NCBI RefSeq assembly: GCF_009617575.1
Contig: NZ_WIXJ01000001.1
Coordinates: 310,001 to 374,000 of the forward strand
Origin: Rhodocyclus gracilis
GTDB taxonomy: Bacteria; Pseudomonadota; Gammaproteobacteria; Burkholderiales; Rhodocyclaceae
Direction of reading: 5' to 3'
Length of the DNA stretch: 64,000 nt
The notes under the pieces were generated by a model, which saw only the letters and a program-made list of their open reading frames with translations, was not told the DNA's origin and made no database searches. Made by a program: the position numbers and the translations under genes. This document shows positions 44,808-55,482 of this stretch, one piece after another (positions within the stretch are counted from its first letter, which is position 1; the number at the start of each line of letters is the position of its first letter).

Positions 44808-45944
44808 TCAGCTTTCCAGAAGGATGCGCAGCATGCGCCGCAGCGGTTCGGCGGCACCCCACAGCAGCTGATCGCCGACGGTGAAGGCGCCGAGGTATTC
44901 GGGGCCCATCGCCAGCTTGTGCAGGCGGCCGACCGGAACGGAAAGCGTGCCGGTGACGGCGGTCGGCGTCAGTTCGCGCTCGCTGATCTCGCGCTCGTTG
45001 GGAACGACCTTGACCCACGGATTGGCAGCGGCGATCAGCCCTTCGATGTCGGCCAGCGGCACGTCCTTCTTCAGCTTGATGGTCAGGCCCTGCGAGTGGC
45101 AGCGCATGGCGCCGATGCGCACGCACAGGCCGTCGATCGGGATCGAGCCGGCGCTGCGGAAAGCGGGCTTGCCGAGGATCTTGTTGCACTCAGCGCCACC
45201 CTTCCACTCTTCTTTCGACTGGCCGTCGGCGACGGGAACGTCGATCCACGGGATCAGGCTGCCGGCGAGCGGGGTGTTGCGGAAGTTCTTGGTCGGGAAG
45301 TCGGCCGAACGCATCGTCGCCGCGACCTTGCGGTCGATGTCGAGGATCGCCGACGCCGGATCGGCCAGCTCGGCCTTCACCGCGTCGTGCAGCGCGCCCA
45401 TCTGCGCCAGCAGTTCGCGCATGTTCTGCGCGCCGGCGCCCGACGCCGCCTGATAGGTCATCGCCGACACCCACTCGACGAGGTCGGCACGGAACAGGCC
45501 GCCGAGGCCCATCAGCATCAGCGAGACGGTGCAGTTGCCGCCGATCCAGTTGTTCACGCCACGCGCCTGCGCCGCCTTGATCACGTCAAGGTTGACCGGG
45601 TCGAGGACGATCACTGCGTCGTCGGCCATGCGCAGCGTCGATGCCGCGTCGATCCAGTGCCCCTTCCAGCCGGCCGCGCGCAGCTTCGGGAACACCTCCT
45701 TGGTGTAGTCGCCGCCCTGACAGGTGATGATGATGTCCATCGCCTGCAGCGTGTCGATCGACGCCGCGTCGTGCAGGACGCCGCCTTCCTTGCCGCCGAA
45801 GGCGGGCGCCGCACTGCCGGCGGCCGAGGTCGAGAAGTAGAACGGCTCGACGTGGGCGAAGTCGCCCTCCTCGGCCATGCGCTGCATCAACACCGAGCCG
45901 ACCATGCCGCGCCAGCCGACCAGACCCAACTTTGTCATCGCCAT
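44808..45944 (-). CDS. asd: aspartate-semialdehyde dehydrogenase
   Basis: A 378-residue NADPH enzyme converting aspartyl phosphate to the semialdehyde, the branch point to lysine, threonine and methionine. The Rossmann motif is [18 protein letters not shown], and the catalytic Cys138 lies in [15 protein letters not shown]. The long Gram-negative form (E. coli type) is clear from [29 protein letters not shown]. It ends the leucine-gene series (139 bases after leuB) and precedes its own terminator. Confidence 0.97.
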   Translation of the reverse strand: MAMTKLGLVGWRGMVGSVLMQRMAEEGDFAHVEPFYFSTSAAGSAAPAFGGKEGGVLHDAASIDTLQAMDIIITCQGGDYTKEVFPKLRAAGWKGHWIDAASTLRMADDAVIVLDPVNLDVIKAAQARGVNNWIGGNCTVSLMLMGLGGLFRADLVEWVSAMTYQAASGAGAQNMRELLAQMGALHDAVKAELADPASAILDIDRKVAATMRSADFPTKNFRNTPLAGSLIPWIDVPVADGQSKEEWKGGAECNKILGKPAFRSAGSIPIDGLCVRIGAMRCHSQGLTIKLKKDVPLADIEGLIAAANPWVKVVPNEREISERELTPTAVTGTLSVPVGRLHKLAMGPEYLGAFTVGDQLLWGAAEPLRRMLRILLES

Positions 45945-46083
45945 CTTCGTGTCACTTTCTTCGCATCGCCACGACGGCTCCTGCGCACTTGGGCGCGCGG
46001 GCCGCCGATTCGTTCATTCGGGAGGGAGAGCCGGGCTGACGCCCGACCCTGTCTACGGGTAACGCAGGAGCTGCGGTTTTCGC

Positions 46084-47148
46084 CTACAGCGCGGCGAGGA
46101 CGGCGTCGCCCATGCCGCGCGTGCCGACCAGCGTCGTTCCCGGTTCGTAGATGTCGCCGGTGCGATAGCCCTGCGCCAGCACCTTCTTCACCGCGTTCTC
46201 GATGCGCTGCGCACCTTCTTCCTGCGCGAAGGTGTAACGCAGCATCATCGCCGCCGAGAGAATGGTCGCCAGCGGGTTGGCCTTGTCCTGTCCGGCGATG
46301 TCGGGCGCCGAGCCGTGCGAGGGTTCGTACAGGCCCTTGTTGTTGGCGTCGAGCGAGGCCGAGGGCAGCATGCCGATCGAACCGGTGAGCATCGAGGCTT
46401 CGTCGGAGAGGATGTCGCCGAACATGTTGCCGGTGACCACCACGTCGAACTGCTTCGGGTTGCGCACCAGCTGCATCGCCGCGTTGTCGACGAGCATGTG
46501 CGAGAGCTGCACGTCCGGATAGTCGCGCGCCATGTCGCTGACGATGTCGCGCCACAACTGCGTGCATTCGAGCACGTTCATCTTGTCGACCGAGCACAGC
46601 CGGCCGTTGCGCTTCTGCGCCGCCTCGTAGGCGACCTTGGCAATGCGACGAATCTCGCTCTCGCTGTAGATCATCGTGTTGTAGCCGACGCGCTCATTGC
46701 CGTTGCCCGTGTCGCGCATCTCGATGCCGCGCGGCTGGCCGAAGTAGATGTCGCCGGTGAGTTCGCGCACGATCAGGATGTCGAGACCGGCGACGACCTC
46801 GGGCTTCAGCGTCGAGGCGTTGGCGAGTTCCGGGTAAAGGATCGCGGGACGCAGGTTGGCAAAGAGGCCGAGCGTCTTGCGGATGCCGAGCAGACCGCGC
46901 TCCGGACGCTGCTCGCGCGGCAGCGTATCCCACTGCGGGCCGCCGACGGCGCCCAGCAGCACCGCGTCGGACTCCAGCGCCAGACGGCGCGTTGCTTCCG
47001 GGAAGGGATCGCCGGTGGCGTCGACGGCACAGCCGCCGAGCAGCGCTTCCTCGAAAGTGAAATCGAGGTCGAGCGCGCGCAGCACGCGCAGCGCCTGCGC
47101 CATGATTTCGGGACCAATGCCGTCGCCGGGCAATACGCAAATCTTCAT
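46084..47148 (-). CDS. leuB: 3-isopropylmalate dehydrogenase
   Basis: A 354-residue NAD-dependent decarboxylating dehydrogenase of leucine synthesis. The start [18 protein letters not shown] is family-typical. The substrate and metal motif is [22 protein letters not shown], and the cofactor region [20 protein letters not shown]. The ATG at 47148 begins the conserved strand; longer frames have no support. A terminator-like hairpin separates it from leuD, so it may also have its own promoter. Confidence 0.97.
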   Translation of the reverse strand: MKICVLPGDGIGPEIMAQALRVLRALDLDFTFEEALLGGCAVDATGDPFPEATRRLALESDAVLLGAVGGPQWDTLPREQRPERGLLGIRKTLGLFANLRPAILYPELANASTLKPEVVAGLDILIVRELTGDIYFGQPRGIEMRDTGNGNERVGYNTMIYSESEIRRIAKVAYEAAQKRNGRLCSVDKMNVLECTQLWRDIVSDMARDYPDVQLSHMLVDNAAMQLVRNPKQFDVVVTGNMFGDILSDEASMLTGSIGMLPSASLDANNKGLYEPSHGSAPDIAGQDKANPLATILSAAMMLRYTFAQEEGAQRIENAVKKVLAQGYRTGDIYEPGTTLVGTRGMGDAVLAAL

Positions 47149-47241
47149 GTCATTCCTCGCTGTAAGCGCCGCTGGCGCTGGGTCGCTGGCAGGTCGTCGT
47201 GATGGACGACGCTGCGCTGCCGCCGGACTCGCCGACGGGAT

Positions 47242-47272
47242 GAAAAAACACCGGCACCTTACGGCGCCGGTT
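47242..47272 (-). terminator. terminator-like hairpin between leuD and leuB
   Basis: Nine-base arms (47250-47258 with 47263-47271, one mismatch) around a four-base loop are followed on the minus strand by GTTTTTT. It lies 40 bases after leuD and 94 before the leuB ATG, so it could lower leuB and asd transcription relative to leuCD. Confidence 0.75.
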
Positions 47273-47311
47273 TGCCCGCACCGCGACACGCACGGTGCAA
47301 AAGACGGGAAA

Positions 47312-47953
47312 TCAGCCGCAGAACAGCCAGGGCTGTTCGCGCCGACGACGTTCCTCGAATTCGCGAATGATGTCGGCGTGGCGCAAGGTCAGGCCGATGT
47401 CGTCCCAGCCATTGAGCAGACGTTCCTTGCGGTAATCGTCGATGGCGAAAGGCAGTGAAACGCCGTCAGGCCGCTCGATGACTTGCCGTTCGAGATCGAT
47501 CAGCAGGCGGAAGCCGGGCGTACCGCTCACAGCGGCAAACAACGCATCGATCTCGGCGGCCGGCAGCGTGATCGGCAGGATGCCGTTCTTGAAGCAGTTG
47601 TTGAAGAAGATGTCGGCGAAGCTCTCGGCGATCACGGCGCGGAAGCCGAAGTCGAGCAAGGCCCAGGGCGCGTGCTCTCGCGAGCTGCCGCAGCCAAAGT
47701 TCTTGCGTGCCAGCAGAATCTGCGCGCCCTGATAGCGCGGCTGGTTGAGCACGAAATCCGGGTTGCGCGGACGATTCGTACTGTCCTGACCCGGCTGGCC
47801 GACATCGAGGTAACGCCACTCGTCGAACAGGTTGGGGCCGAAGCCCGAACGCTTGATCGACTTGAGGAACTGCTTCGGGATGATCGCGTCGGTGTCGACG
47901 TTGGCGCGGTCGAGCGGCGCCACCAGCCCGTTGAGGCGAACGAAAGCGTCCAT
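47312..47953 (-). CDS. leuD: 3-isopropylmalate dehydratase small subunit
   Basis: A 213-residue swivel-domain subunit that with LeuC isomerises 2-isopropylmalate. The hallmark [27 protein letters not shown] is complete and the N-terminus [28 protein letters not shown] is typical. Its ATG overlaps the stop of the small lipoprotein gene (TAATG), implying coupling. Confidence 0.97.
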   Translation of the reverse strand: MDAFVRLNGLVAPLDRANVDTDAIIPKQFLKSIKRSGFGPNLFDEWRYLDVGQPGQDSTNRPRNPDFVLNQPRYQGAQILLARKNFGCGSSREHAPWALLDFGFRAVIAESFADIFFNNCFKNGILPITLPAAEIDALFAAVSGTPGFRLLIDLERQVIERPDGVSLPFAIDDYRKERLLNGWDDIGLTLRHADIIREFEERRRREQPWLFCG

Positions 47954-48078
47954 TAGCGTGCCGCCTTTTCGATGGCCTGACCACCGCGTTCAATGTCCTT
48001 GCCGATGCCGTGAACGGTGTTGCACGCCGTCGCGGCAAGCGCCAGCAAAACGAGGAAGGATGCGGTAGCGCGACTCAT
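47953..48078 (-). CDS. entericidin-type small lipoprotein
   Basis: A 41-residue precursor. The hydrophobic start ([19 protein letters not shown]) has a lipobox with Cys19, and the mature part [22 protein letters not shown] is the entericidin A/B pattern. It would be a lipid-anchored peptide of about 23 residues. Entericidins form a membrane antidote/toxin-like pair in E. coli; the role of single copies in Betaproteobacteria is unknown. Its ATG overlaps the leuC stop (ATGA) and its stop overlaps the leuD ATG (TAATG). CAAGGAG lies just upstream. Confidence 0.9.
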   Translation of the reverse strand: MSRATASFLVLLALAATACNTVHGIGKDIERGGQAIEKAAR

Positions 48079-49508
48079 ACAGGCTCCTTGCAGACAATTT
48101 CACGAACGTCGGCGAAACGGCCGGCGATCGCCGCCGCCGCTGCCATTTGCGGACTCACCAGATGCGTGCGCCCACCGGCGCCCTGGCGACCTTCGAAATT
48201 GCGGTTCGAGGTCGACGCGCAGCGCTCGCCCGGCTCCAGGCGGTCGGCGTTCATCGCCAGACACATCGAACAGCCCGGTTCGCGCCACTCGAAACCGGCG
48301 GCGATGAAAACCTTGTCGAGCCCTTCGGCCTCGGCCTGGCGCTTGACCAGACCGGAACCGGGCACCGCCAGCGCCAGCTTGACGTTGGCGGCGACATGGC
48401 GGCCCTTGAGCACGCTGGCAGCGGCGCGCAGATCCTCGATGCGCGAGTTGGTGCACGAGCCGATGAACACCTTGTCGATGGCGATGCTCTCGACCGACTG
48501 GTTCGGCGCGAGCCCCATGTAGGCGAGCGCGCGCTCGGCGCCCTCGCGCTTGACCGGATCGGCGAACGACGCCGGATCGGGAACGCGGCCCTTGATCGAG
48601 ACGACCATCTCCGGCGAGGTGCCCCAGGTGACGAGCGGGTCGATCGCCTCGGCGCGCAACTCGACCACCTGATCGAAACGCGCCCCTTCGTCGCTCGTGA
48701 GCTGCCGCCAGCTGGCGACGGCGCGCTCCCAGTCGTCGCCCTTCGGCGCGAACGGACGGCCCTTCAGGTAATCGATGGTGGTCTGGTCGACGGCGACGAA
48801 GCCCATGCGTGCGCCAGCCTCGATCGCCATATTGCACAGCGTCATGCGGCCTTCGATCGACAGCGCGCGGATGGCGCTGCCAGCGAACTCGATGGCGTAA
48901 CCGGTGCCGCCGGCGGTGCCGATGTTGCCGATCACCGCCAGTGCGATGTCCTTGGCCGAGACGCCGCGGCGCAATTGGCCCTCGACGCGAACGAGCATGG
49001 TCTTCGACTTCTTCTGCACCAGACATTGCGTCGCCAGCACGTGCTCGACTTCCGAGGTGCCGATGCCGTGCGCCATGCAGGCGAAAGCGCCGTGCGTGCT
49101 GGTATGCGAGTCGCCGCAGACGACGGTCATCCCCGGCAACGTCGCGCCGTTTTCCGGGCCGACGACGTGCACGATGCCCTGGCGCGAGTCCTTGAACGGG
49201 TAGTAGGCAAGCGCGCCGAACTCGTGGATGTTGGCGTCGAGCGTCTCCACCTGCAGGCGCGACACCGGATCCTCGATACCGCGCTCCCAGTGATTGGTCG
49301 GCGTATTGTGGTCGGCGGTGGCGACCACCGACGAAATCCGCCACGGCTGGCGCTTGGCCAGCTTCAAGCCCTCGAAGGCCTGCGGGCTGGTCACTTCGTG
49401 GATGAGGTGACGGTCGATGTAGATCAGCGCGGAGCCGTCGTCCTGTTCGAGCACGACGTGGCTTTGCCAGAGTTTGTCGTAGAGCGTTTGCGGCGAATTG
49501 TGCGACAT
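48075..49508 (-). CDS. leuC: 3-isopropylmalate dehydratase large subunit
   Basis: A 477-residue aconitase-family subunit. The 4Fe-4S ligands lie in [13 protein letters not shown] (region one), [13 protein letters not shown], and GCSMCLAMN. The reaction is 2- to 3-isopropylmalate isomerisation with LeuD. The ATG at 49508 ([19 protein letters not shown]) matches the family start. It is the first gene of the leu series; a regulatory leader was not recognised in the 141 bases before it. Confidence 0.97.
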   Translation of the reverse strand: MSHNSPQTLYDKLWQSHVVLEQDDGSALIYIDRHLIHEVTSPQAFEGLKLAKRQPWRISSVVATADHNTPTNHWERGIEDPVSRLQVETLDANIHEFGALAYYPFKDSRQGIVHVVGPENGATLPGMTVVCGDSHTSTHGAFACMAHGIGTSEVEHVLATQCLVQKKSKTMLVRVEGQLRRGVSAKDIALAVIGNIGTAGGTGYAIEFAGSAIRALSIEGRMTLCNMAIEAGARMGFVAVDQTTIDYLKGRPFAPKGDDWERAVASWRQLTSDEGARFDQVVELRAEAIDPLVTWGTSPEMVVSIKGRVPDPASFADPVKREGAERALAYMGLAPNQSVESIAIDKVFIGSCTNSRIEDLRAAASVLKGRHVAANVKLALAVPGSGLVKRQAEAEGLDKVFIAAGFEWREPGCSMCLAMNADRLEPGERCASTSNRNFEGRQGAGGRTHLVSPQMAAAAAIAGRFADVREIVCKEPV

Positions 49509-49649
49509 GGAATCAGCCCGAAGAACGTGCCGGGAAGGCATGACAGTCAAAGCGGCCATAAAACCGGCCAGCGGATGCGCCGTCGGCCGCCCATCCTGCC
49601 GGCAACCGCAACGAAAGCCGCCGATTATGTCACAGCGCTGGCGGCGCTG

Positions 49650-50537
49650 TCAGCCGGGGCGGGGCTTCTCGCTCCGCTCGGGGCGCAGCGTTCGCCGCGC
49701 CGCGACATAGAGCGGCTGCACGCGTTCGGCGGCGACTTGCAGATCCGCAATGCGCGTCGCGTGCGAGGGGTGGGTCGACAGCCACTGCGGCGGCTGCCCG
49801 CCATTGCGCGCCGCCATTTTCTCCCAGAGCGACACGGCCGCCTGCGGGTCGTAGCCGGCGCGCGCCGCGAGTTCGACGCCGATGCGGTCGGCCTCGGCCT
49901 CGTTCTGCCGGCTGTTTGGATGCAGCACGGTCAGATCGGTGATTTGCCCGGCCAGATCGACCTGATTGCGCGACAGGCCAGCCGCCGCTCCCAGGAACGT
50001 CAGCCCGAGATTCGCCGCCTGCGCCTGTGAGGCGCGCTCGCGGCCGTGTTCGCGCAGGGCATGCGCGATCTCGTGGCCCATGACGGCAGCCAGTTCCGCG
50101 TCGGTCGGCCGTAGCGTATCGATCAGGCCGGAATAAACGGCGATCTTGCCGCCCGGCATGCACCAGGCGTTGAGCTCCTTGCTGTCGATGACATTGACTT
50201 CCCAGCGCCACGCCGGCGCGTCGGCCCGAAAGGCAGCGGTTGCGGGAATCAGGCGGTTGGCGATGGCGCGCACGCGCGCCGTGTCGCCGGCATCATGGTT
50301 GAGCTGACCCTTCGCCTGCGCCTCGCGCAGGATCTGCCGATACGACTGCTCGGCGGCACGATCCATGTCTGCCGCCGGAATCAGCAGCATCTGCTGCCGG
50401 TCGACGCCAACCGCGCCCGGCAAGGTGGTCTGTGTCGCGCAGGCGGCGAGCAGCGCCGCAGCCACCAGTACAGCGCCGCTCGCACGGCGCAGGCGGAACC
50501 AATGGGGCCAATCACTACGCGTCGAAAATTGCCTCAT
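49650..50537 (-). CDS. M48 family metalloprotease, lipoprotein
   Basis: A 295-residue Zn protease. The lipobox LLAAC gives Cys33 as lipidation site, so the mature enzyme faces the periplasm. The active site is HEIAHALREHG near 154-164, with the third zinc ligand Glu in NEAEADRIG. It resembles LoiP/BepA-type envelope proteases that degrade misfolded outer-membrane proteins. It overlaps the MFS gene by four bases (ATGA), but the two functions are probably unrelated. Confidence 0.92.
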   Translation of the reverse strand: MRQFSTRSDWPHWFRLRRASGAVLVAAALLAACATQTTLPGAVGVDRQQMLLIPAADMDRAAEQSYRQILREAQAKGQLNHDAGDTARVRAIANRLIPATAAFRADAPAWRWEVNVIDSKELNAWCMPGGKIAVYSGLIDTLRPTDAELAAVMGHEIAHALREHGRERASQAQAANLGLTFLGAAAGLSRNQVDLAGQITDLTVLHPNSRQNEAEADRIGVELAARAGYDPQAAVSLWEKMAARNGGQPPQWLSTHPSHATRIADLQVAAERVQPLYVAARRTLRPERSEKPRPG

Positions 50538-51712
50538 GTTTTGCTCTCAATCACCGCTTCGCCCGCCCCGTCTTCGCCGCGCACACCGGCGTACACCAGC
50601 AAAAAACCAAGCAGGGCGAAGGCCGAACCTATCGAAAAACTGATGCCGGCGCCGAGGCTATCCCAGCTCCAGCCGCTGATCAAGGCACCGAACAGCCCGC
50701 CGGCACCGAAGGACAGGCTCGAATACAAGGCCTGTCCGCGCCCCTGCGCGCGCCCGGGGAACCAGCGGTTGATCGCAGCGATGGCCGCCGCGTGGTGCGC
50801 ACCGAAGGTCAGTGCGTGCAGCACTTGCGCGACGAGGAGGATGGCGAGACTGTCGGCGCCCCAGCCAATCAGCACGAAACGCAGCGCCGCCGCCGCGAAG
50901 CAGGTGAGCAGGACGGCGCGCAGGCTGAAACGGCGCATCAGCGGCGCCATGATCATGAAAACGCCAATCTCGGCGACAACCCCAAGCGACCACAAGCCGC
51001 CGACCAGCGAGGTCGAATAGCCGTGTCCGGCGAGATGGATCGAGTAGAAGACGTAGTACGCGCCGTGCGCCGCCGACATGGCAAAACACGCGGCGAGCAG
51101 CGCACGCACGCGCGTCTGCCTGAGGATCGCGCCGAGCGCCGGCGCCGGCCCGGTGGTGCTGCTGTGCGCCTTCGCTTCCGGCACGCGCAGCGCGCAAACC
51201 ATGATGCCGACTTGCGTCGCCAGCAACATCCAGAGCAGATGGCTGATCGGCTGGTATTCGAGCCAGGCGCCGACCACCATGACAGCGAAGATGAAGCCAA
51301 TCGATCCCCAGACGCGGATGCGGCTGTAGCGCGCCGGATCGTCGCGCAGGTGGTCGAAGGTCTGCGTTTCGACCAGGGGCAATGCTGCGCTCCAGAAGAA
51401 CGCGAGCATTGCCATCGCCGCCAGCAGCCCGCCGAGGCTGGTGGTGAAGAAGAAGGCGACGAAGGAAACCAGGCTGATCGCCGCTGCCAGGCGGATGATC
51501 GGCGTGCGCCGTGGCTGCCGGTCGGCGAGCGCGCCCCACAGATAGGGCGCGAACATGCGCATCAGCTGCATCTGCGACATCACCAGACCGATGTCCCAGG
51601 CCGAGAACGACAGCGACTTCAGGTACAGGCCGAAGTACGGCGAGAAGGCGCCGATGAAGGCGAAGTGGAAGAAGTAGTAGCTGGACAGTCGCCAGTAGGG
51701 CAGCGCGGACAA
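50534..51712 (-). CDS. MFS transporter, HcaT/PPP (NucG-like) type
   Basis: A 392-residue permease with 12 hydrophobic segments. The N-terminus (YWRLSSYYFFHFAFIGAFSPYFGLYLKSL) and GALADR in loop 2-3 match the 3-phenylpropionate transporter (HcaT) / nucleoside-symporter-like group of MFS proteins, often annotated as MFS_1-like. Substrate unknown. The start is TTG at 51712, without a visible ribosome site, so the first residues are uncertain. It ends inside the M48 start. Confidence 0.88.
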   Translation of the reverse strand: MSALPYWRLSSYYFFHFAFIGAFSPYFGLYLKSLSFSAWDIGLVMSQMQLMRMFAPYLWGALADRQPRRTPIIRLAAAISLVSFVAFFFTTSLGGLLAAMAMLAFFWSAALPLVETQTFDHLRDDPARYSRIRVWGSIGFIFAVMVVGAWLEYQPISHLLWMLLATQVGIMVCALRVPEAKAHSSTTGPAPALGAILRQTRVRALLAACFAMSAAHGAYYVFYSIHLAGHGYSTSLVGGLWSLGVVAEIGVFMIMAPLMRRFSLRAVLLTCFAAAALRFVLIGWGADSLAILLVAQVLHALTFGAHHAAAIAAINRWFPGRAQGRGQALYSSLSFGAGGLFGALISGWSWDSLGAGISFSIGSAFALLGFLLVYAGVRGEDGAGEAVIESKT

Positions 51713-51760
51713 AGTGACGGCAGCGGGTGTTAAGCGCGCGAATCAGGCGGAGCAGGCCGC

Positions 51761-52861
51761 TCAGGCCGCCGACGACGGCAGGCGCGGCGTCGCGCAGACG
51801 ACGTCGCCGCACTGCGCACGGTGGCGCAACGCGTGGTCGATCAGCACCAGCGCCAGCATCGCTTCGGCGATCGGCGTCGCACGCAGGCCGACGCAGGGGT
51901 CGTGCCGGCCGTGCGTCGCCACCGTCGACGCTTCGCCGGCGAGATTCACCGACTGCCGTTCGAGGCGGATGCTCGACGTCGGCTTCAGCGCGATGCGCGC
52001 GACGATGTCCTGCCCGGTCGAGATGCCGCCGACGATGCCGCCGGCGTTATTGGAAAGGAAGCCAGCCGGGCTCATCTCGTCGCCGTGCTCGCTGCCCTTC
52101 TGCGCCACCGCGGAAAAACCCGCGCCGATCTCGACGCCCTTGACCGCGTTGATTCCCATCAGCGCATGCGCGATGTCGGCGTCGAGGCGGTCGAACACCG
52201 GCTCGCCCCAGCCCGGCGGCAGGCCGCTGGCGGTAACGGTGATCAGCGCGCCGACCGAATCGCCCGACTTGCGCAGCGAATCCATGTACGCCTCGAGTTC
52301 GGGGACGATCGCCGCGTTCGGCGCGAAGAAGGGGTTGTCGTCGATCGCTGCCGCGTCGACAAAGGGAATCGGCAGCGGTCCGAGCTGGCTCATCCAGCCG
52401 CGAATGACGACGCCGTAGCGCTCCTTCAGCCACTTGCGCGCGATCGCGCCGGCGGCAACGCGCGTCGCCGTCTCGCGTGCCGACGAACGGCCGCCGCCGC
52501 GATAGTCGCGGAAACCGTATTTTTGCGTATAGGCGTAGTCGGCGTGGCCGGGGCGGAAGGTCTCGGCGATGTTGCCGTAGTCGCGGCTGCGCTGGTCCTC
52601 GTTGCGGATCAGCAGGCCGATCGGCGTGCCGGTGGTGCGCCCCTCGAAAACGCCGGAGAGGATTTCGACCGTGTCGGACTCACGTCGCTGCGTGACGTGG
52701 CGCGAACCGCCGGGCTTGCGCCGGTCGAGTTCGACCTGGATATCCGCCGCCGACAGTTCCAGCCCCGGCGGGCAACCGTCGACGACGCAACCGATCGCCG
52801 GACCGTGCGACTCGCCGAACGAGCTAACCGAGAAAAGAAGGCCGAAACTGTTGCCGGACAT
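51761..52861 (-). CDS. aroC: chorismate synthase
   Basis: A 366-residue FMN enzyme that makes chorismate from EPSP. Signature sequences are [18 protein letters not shown], the [21 protein letters not shown] motif and GGISTGQDI near the C-terminal part. The ATG at 52861 is family-typical ([20 protein letters not shown]); five upstream codons are not conserved. Confidence 0.97.
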   Translation of the reverse strand: MSGNSFGLLFSVSSFGESHGPAIGCVVDGCPPGLELSAADIQVELDRRKPGGSRHVTQRRESDTVEILSGVFEGRTTGTPIGLLIRNEDQRSRDYGNIAETFRPGHADYAYTQKYGFRDYRGGGRSSARETATRVAAGAIARKWLKERYGVVIRGWMSQLGPLPIPFVDAAAIDDNPFFAPNAAIVPELEAYMDSLRKSGDSVGALITVTASGLPPGWGEPVFDRLDADIAHALMGINAVKGVEIGAGFSAVAQKGSEHGDEMSPAGFLSNNAGGIVGGISTGQDIVARIALKPTSSIRLERQSVNLAGEASTVATHGRHDPCVGLRATPIAEAMLALVLIDHALRHRAQCGDVVCATPRLPSSAA

Positions 52862-52995
52862 GGCGATTCCATGCAAGACGAGGGGAGCGGAAGTCTACCA
52901 TAGCCCTCCGCCCCCTCCAGGACAGCCGGGAAAGCGCCTCTACGCAGCCGGACGGCCCACTAACAGGCCGCCCAGCCGCAGCGGAAGCCGCGCGT

Positions 52996-54669
52996 TCAGA
53001 CGCCCGGCACGTCGTCGCGCAAGGCGCGGCGCAAGATCTTGCCGACGTTGGTCTTCGGCAATTCGTCGCGGAACTCGACGATGTGCGGCACCTTGTAGCC
53101 CGTCAGGCTCTCGCGACAGTGCGCGATGAGGTCGGCTGCCGTCAGCGCCGGGTCTTTACGCACGACGAAGATCTTCACCGCCTCGCCGGAGCGGGCATCG
53201 GCAACCCCCAGCGCCGCCACTTCGAGAACGCCGGGGTGCAGGGCCACGACGTCTTCGACCTCGTTCGGATAGACGTTGAAGCCGGAGACGAGAATCATGT
53301 CCTTCTTGCGATCGACGATGCGCACGAAGCCGCGCTCGTCCATCACCGCCACATCGCCGGTACGCAAGAAGCCGTCGGCGGTAAACACGTTGGCCGTCTC
53401 GTCGGGGCGATTAAAGTAGCCCTTCATCACCTGCGGCCCGCGCACACAGAGTTCGCCGGGCTTGCCAAGTGGCACTTCCTTGCCGTTGTCGTCGAGGATG
53501 AGCACTTCGGTCGACGAAATCGGCAAGCCAATCGAGCCGTTGAAATCGGTGATGTCGAGCGGGTTGATGGTGACCGCCGGGGAGGTTTCGGTGAGGCCAT
53601 AAGCTTCGATCAGCGGCTTGCCGGTGACGCGCTTCCAGCGTTCGGCGACGCTTTTCTGCACCGACATGCCGCCGCCGAGCGTCACGTTCAGGCGGCTGAA
53701 ATCGAGGCGGGCAAAATCCTCGTTGTTCAGGAGGGCGTTGAAGAGCGTGTTGACCCCCGTCAGCACCGTGAACGGGTATTTGCGCAACTCGGCAATGAAG
53801 CCTGGAATGTCGCGCGGATTGGTGATCAGCACGTTGGTTGCACCGATCTTGAGGAAGGTGAAGCAATTCGCCGTCAGTGCAAAGATATGGTAAAGCGGCA
53901 AGGCGGTGACGATCAGCTCCTGCCCCTCGCGCACCGCCGAGCGAATCCACGCGTGCGCCTGCGTCAGATTGGCGAGGATGTTGCCATGCGTCAGCATGGC
54001 GCCCTTGGAGAAACCGGTCGTGCCGCCGGTGTATTGCAGGAAGGCGATGTCGTCGTGACCGATTACCGGCGGCGCGTAACTCGCCGCCGCGCCACGCGCC
54101 AGCGCCGTATTGAAGCCCGTCACACGCGGCAGACGCCAAGCCGGCACCATGTGCTTGATGTATTTGACGGCGAAATTGACCACCATGCCCTTCGGGAAAC
54201 CGAAGAGATCGCCAATGCGCGCCATGACGACATGCTTGACGGCCGTTGCGCCGATGGCGTGCTGCAACGTATGCGCAAAGTTCTCGAGGATGACGATGGC
54301 CTCTGCCCCCGAGTCCTTCAACTGGTGTTCCAGTTCGCGCGGGGTGTAGAGCGGATTGCAATTGACCACCGCGTAGCCCGCCCGCAAGGCGCCGAGCATC
54401 GCCACCGGGTATTGCAGCACGTTCGGCATCATGATCGCCACGCGCGCGCCGCGCGGCAGCGCAATGACCGACTGCAGATACGCCGCAAACTGCCGCGATA
54501 ATTCATCCAGCTGACCGTAGGTCAACGACACGCCCATGTTGATGTAGGCGACGCGGTCGCGATAGCGCGTAACGCTCTGCTCGAACAGTGCCCCCAGCGA
54601 GGCGAATTCGCCAAGATCGACTTCCGCGGGAATACCTGCCGGATAGCTTTTCAGCCAGATTTTTTCCAA
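52996..54669 (-). CDS. fadD: long-chain fatty acid-CoA ligase
   Basis: A 557-residue adenylate-forming enzyme. The AMP signature is [16 protein letters not shown] near 213. Others are [48 protein letters not shown] and the catalytic C-terminal Lys in [16 protein letters not shown]. It activates fatty acids for beta-oxidation or membrane lipids, at the inner face of the membrane. Start TTG at 54669 with AGGAGGAG seven bases before it; the strong site makes the TTG believable. It is monocistronic. Confidence 0.95.
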   Translation of the reverse strand: MEKIWLKSYPAGIPAEVDLGEFASLGALFEQSVTRYRDRVAYINMGVSLTYGQLDELSRQFAAYLQSVIALPRGARVAIMMPNVLQYPVAMLGALRAGYAVVNCNPLYTPRELEHQLKDSGAEAIVILENFAHTLQHAIGATAVKHVVMARIGDLFGFPKGMVVNFAVKYIKHMVPAWRLPRVTGFNTALARGAAASYAPPVIGHDDIAFLQYTGGTTGFSKGAMLTHGNILANLTQAHAWIRSAVREGQELIVTALPLYHIFALTANCFTFLKIGATNVLITNPRDIPGFIAELRKYPFTVLTGVNTLFNALLNNEDFARLDFSRLNVTLGGGMSVQKSVAERWKRVTGKPLIEAYGLTETSPAVTINPLDITDFNGSIGLPISSTEVLILDDNGKEVPLGKPGELCVRGPQVMKGYFNRPDETANVFTADGFLRTGDVAVMDERGFVRIVDRKKDMILVSGFNVYPNEVEDVVALHPGVLEVAALGVADARSGEAVKIFVVRKDPALTAADLIAHCRESLTGYKVPHIVEFRDELPKTNVGKILRRALRDDVPGV

Positions 54670-54716
54670 AGTCTCCTCCTGAGGATGCGTCTTATGGTCT
54701 GTTTATGTTGTAGTTT

Positions 54717-54744
54717 TCAGAGAAAAGCCCCGCTATACGGGGCT
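54717..54744 (-). terminator. second terminator downstream of the CBS gene
   Basis: A perfect 7-base stem (54726-54732 with 54738-54744) is followed on the minus strand by TTTCTCTG. It lies between the CBS gene and fadD and shields fadD from read-through. Confidence 0.7.
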
Positions 54745-54811
54745 GTGCAACAGGTAAAACACGACATCAACCACCAAGCGGCGCCGTCGAACGCGACGCG
54801 CGACGCGCTCA

Positions 54812-54844
54812 AAAATGCAAAAGGCGCCGCACGAAGCGGCGCCT
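54812..54844 (-). terminator. first terminator downstream of the CBS gene
   Basis: A perfect 9-base stem (54822-54830 with 54836-54844, five-base loop) is followed on the minus strand by TTTGCATTTTT. It begins six bases beyond the CBS stop. Together with the hairpin at 54717 it makes a tandem terminator. Confidence 0.85.
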
Positions 54845-54850
54845 GAAGTC

Positions 54851-55300
54851 TTATTCGCTCTTTTCGCCCTCTGGCCAATTGCGGATGTAGTTCTTGAGCA
54901 GCAGGTTTTCGAAGCTCTGTTCTTCGAGCACCGCGCGCGCCACATCGTGGAAGGAAACGATGCCGGCGAGTTCTTCGCCATCGAGCACCGGCAAATAACG
55001 CGAGCGCTTGTCGACCATCAGCCGACGCAGTTCGTCGAGGTCCATGTCGGGCGACGCCGTCACGGGATCGGGCACCATGACCTGCGCCACGGTGATCGCC
55101 GAGGTCTCACCGAGGGGACGATGCAGCGCATGCAACATCTCGCGGAAAGTGAGAACGCCAACCAGGCGCTTGCCGTCGAGCACCGCCAGCGAGCCGATGT
55201 CGTGGTCGGCCATGGCCGCCAGCGCCTCGCTCAAAGGCTGATCGGGCGAAACGGTGTACAAACGCGAGCCCTTGACCCGCAAAATCTCTCTCACCAGCAT
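54851..55300 (-). CDS. CBS-domain protein
   Basis: A 149-residue cytosolic protein made of two CBS domains. Domain one is about 8-60 (LYTVSPDQPLSEALAAMADHDIGSLAVLDG), domain two about 75-130 (PVTASPDMDLDELRRLMVDKRSRYLPVLDGEELAGIVSFHDV). Such pairs bind adenine nucleotides and usually regulate a partner; the partner is unknown. The gene is alone and is followed by two terminators. GAGG lies eight bases before the ATG. Confidence 0.92.
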   Translation of the reverse strand: MLVREILRVKGSRLYTVSPDQPLSEALAAMADHDIGSLAVLDGKRLVGVLTFREMLHALHRPLGETSAITVAQVMVPDPVTASPDMDLDELRRLMVDKRSRYLPVLDGEELAGIVSFHDVARAVLEEQSFENLLLKNYIRNWPEGEKSE

Positions 55301-55482
55301 GGTTCATCCTCTCAAGTGCCACCACCCGACAAACGCCGAGCCATGAATAGAGCGCTTTGACGCCCTCTGATTATTGCCAAATGTTATTCCATTGACGCGC
55401 TTTGCGGAAGCCGCCACTTGGCTCACCAAAGCACTCCACGCGCCCCGCGCGGCGCACGGCATCCTCCCGGAAGCAGAGCGCG

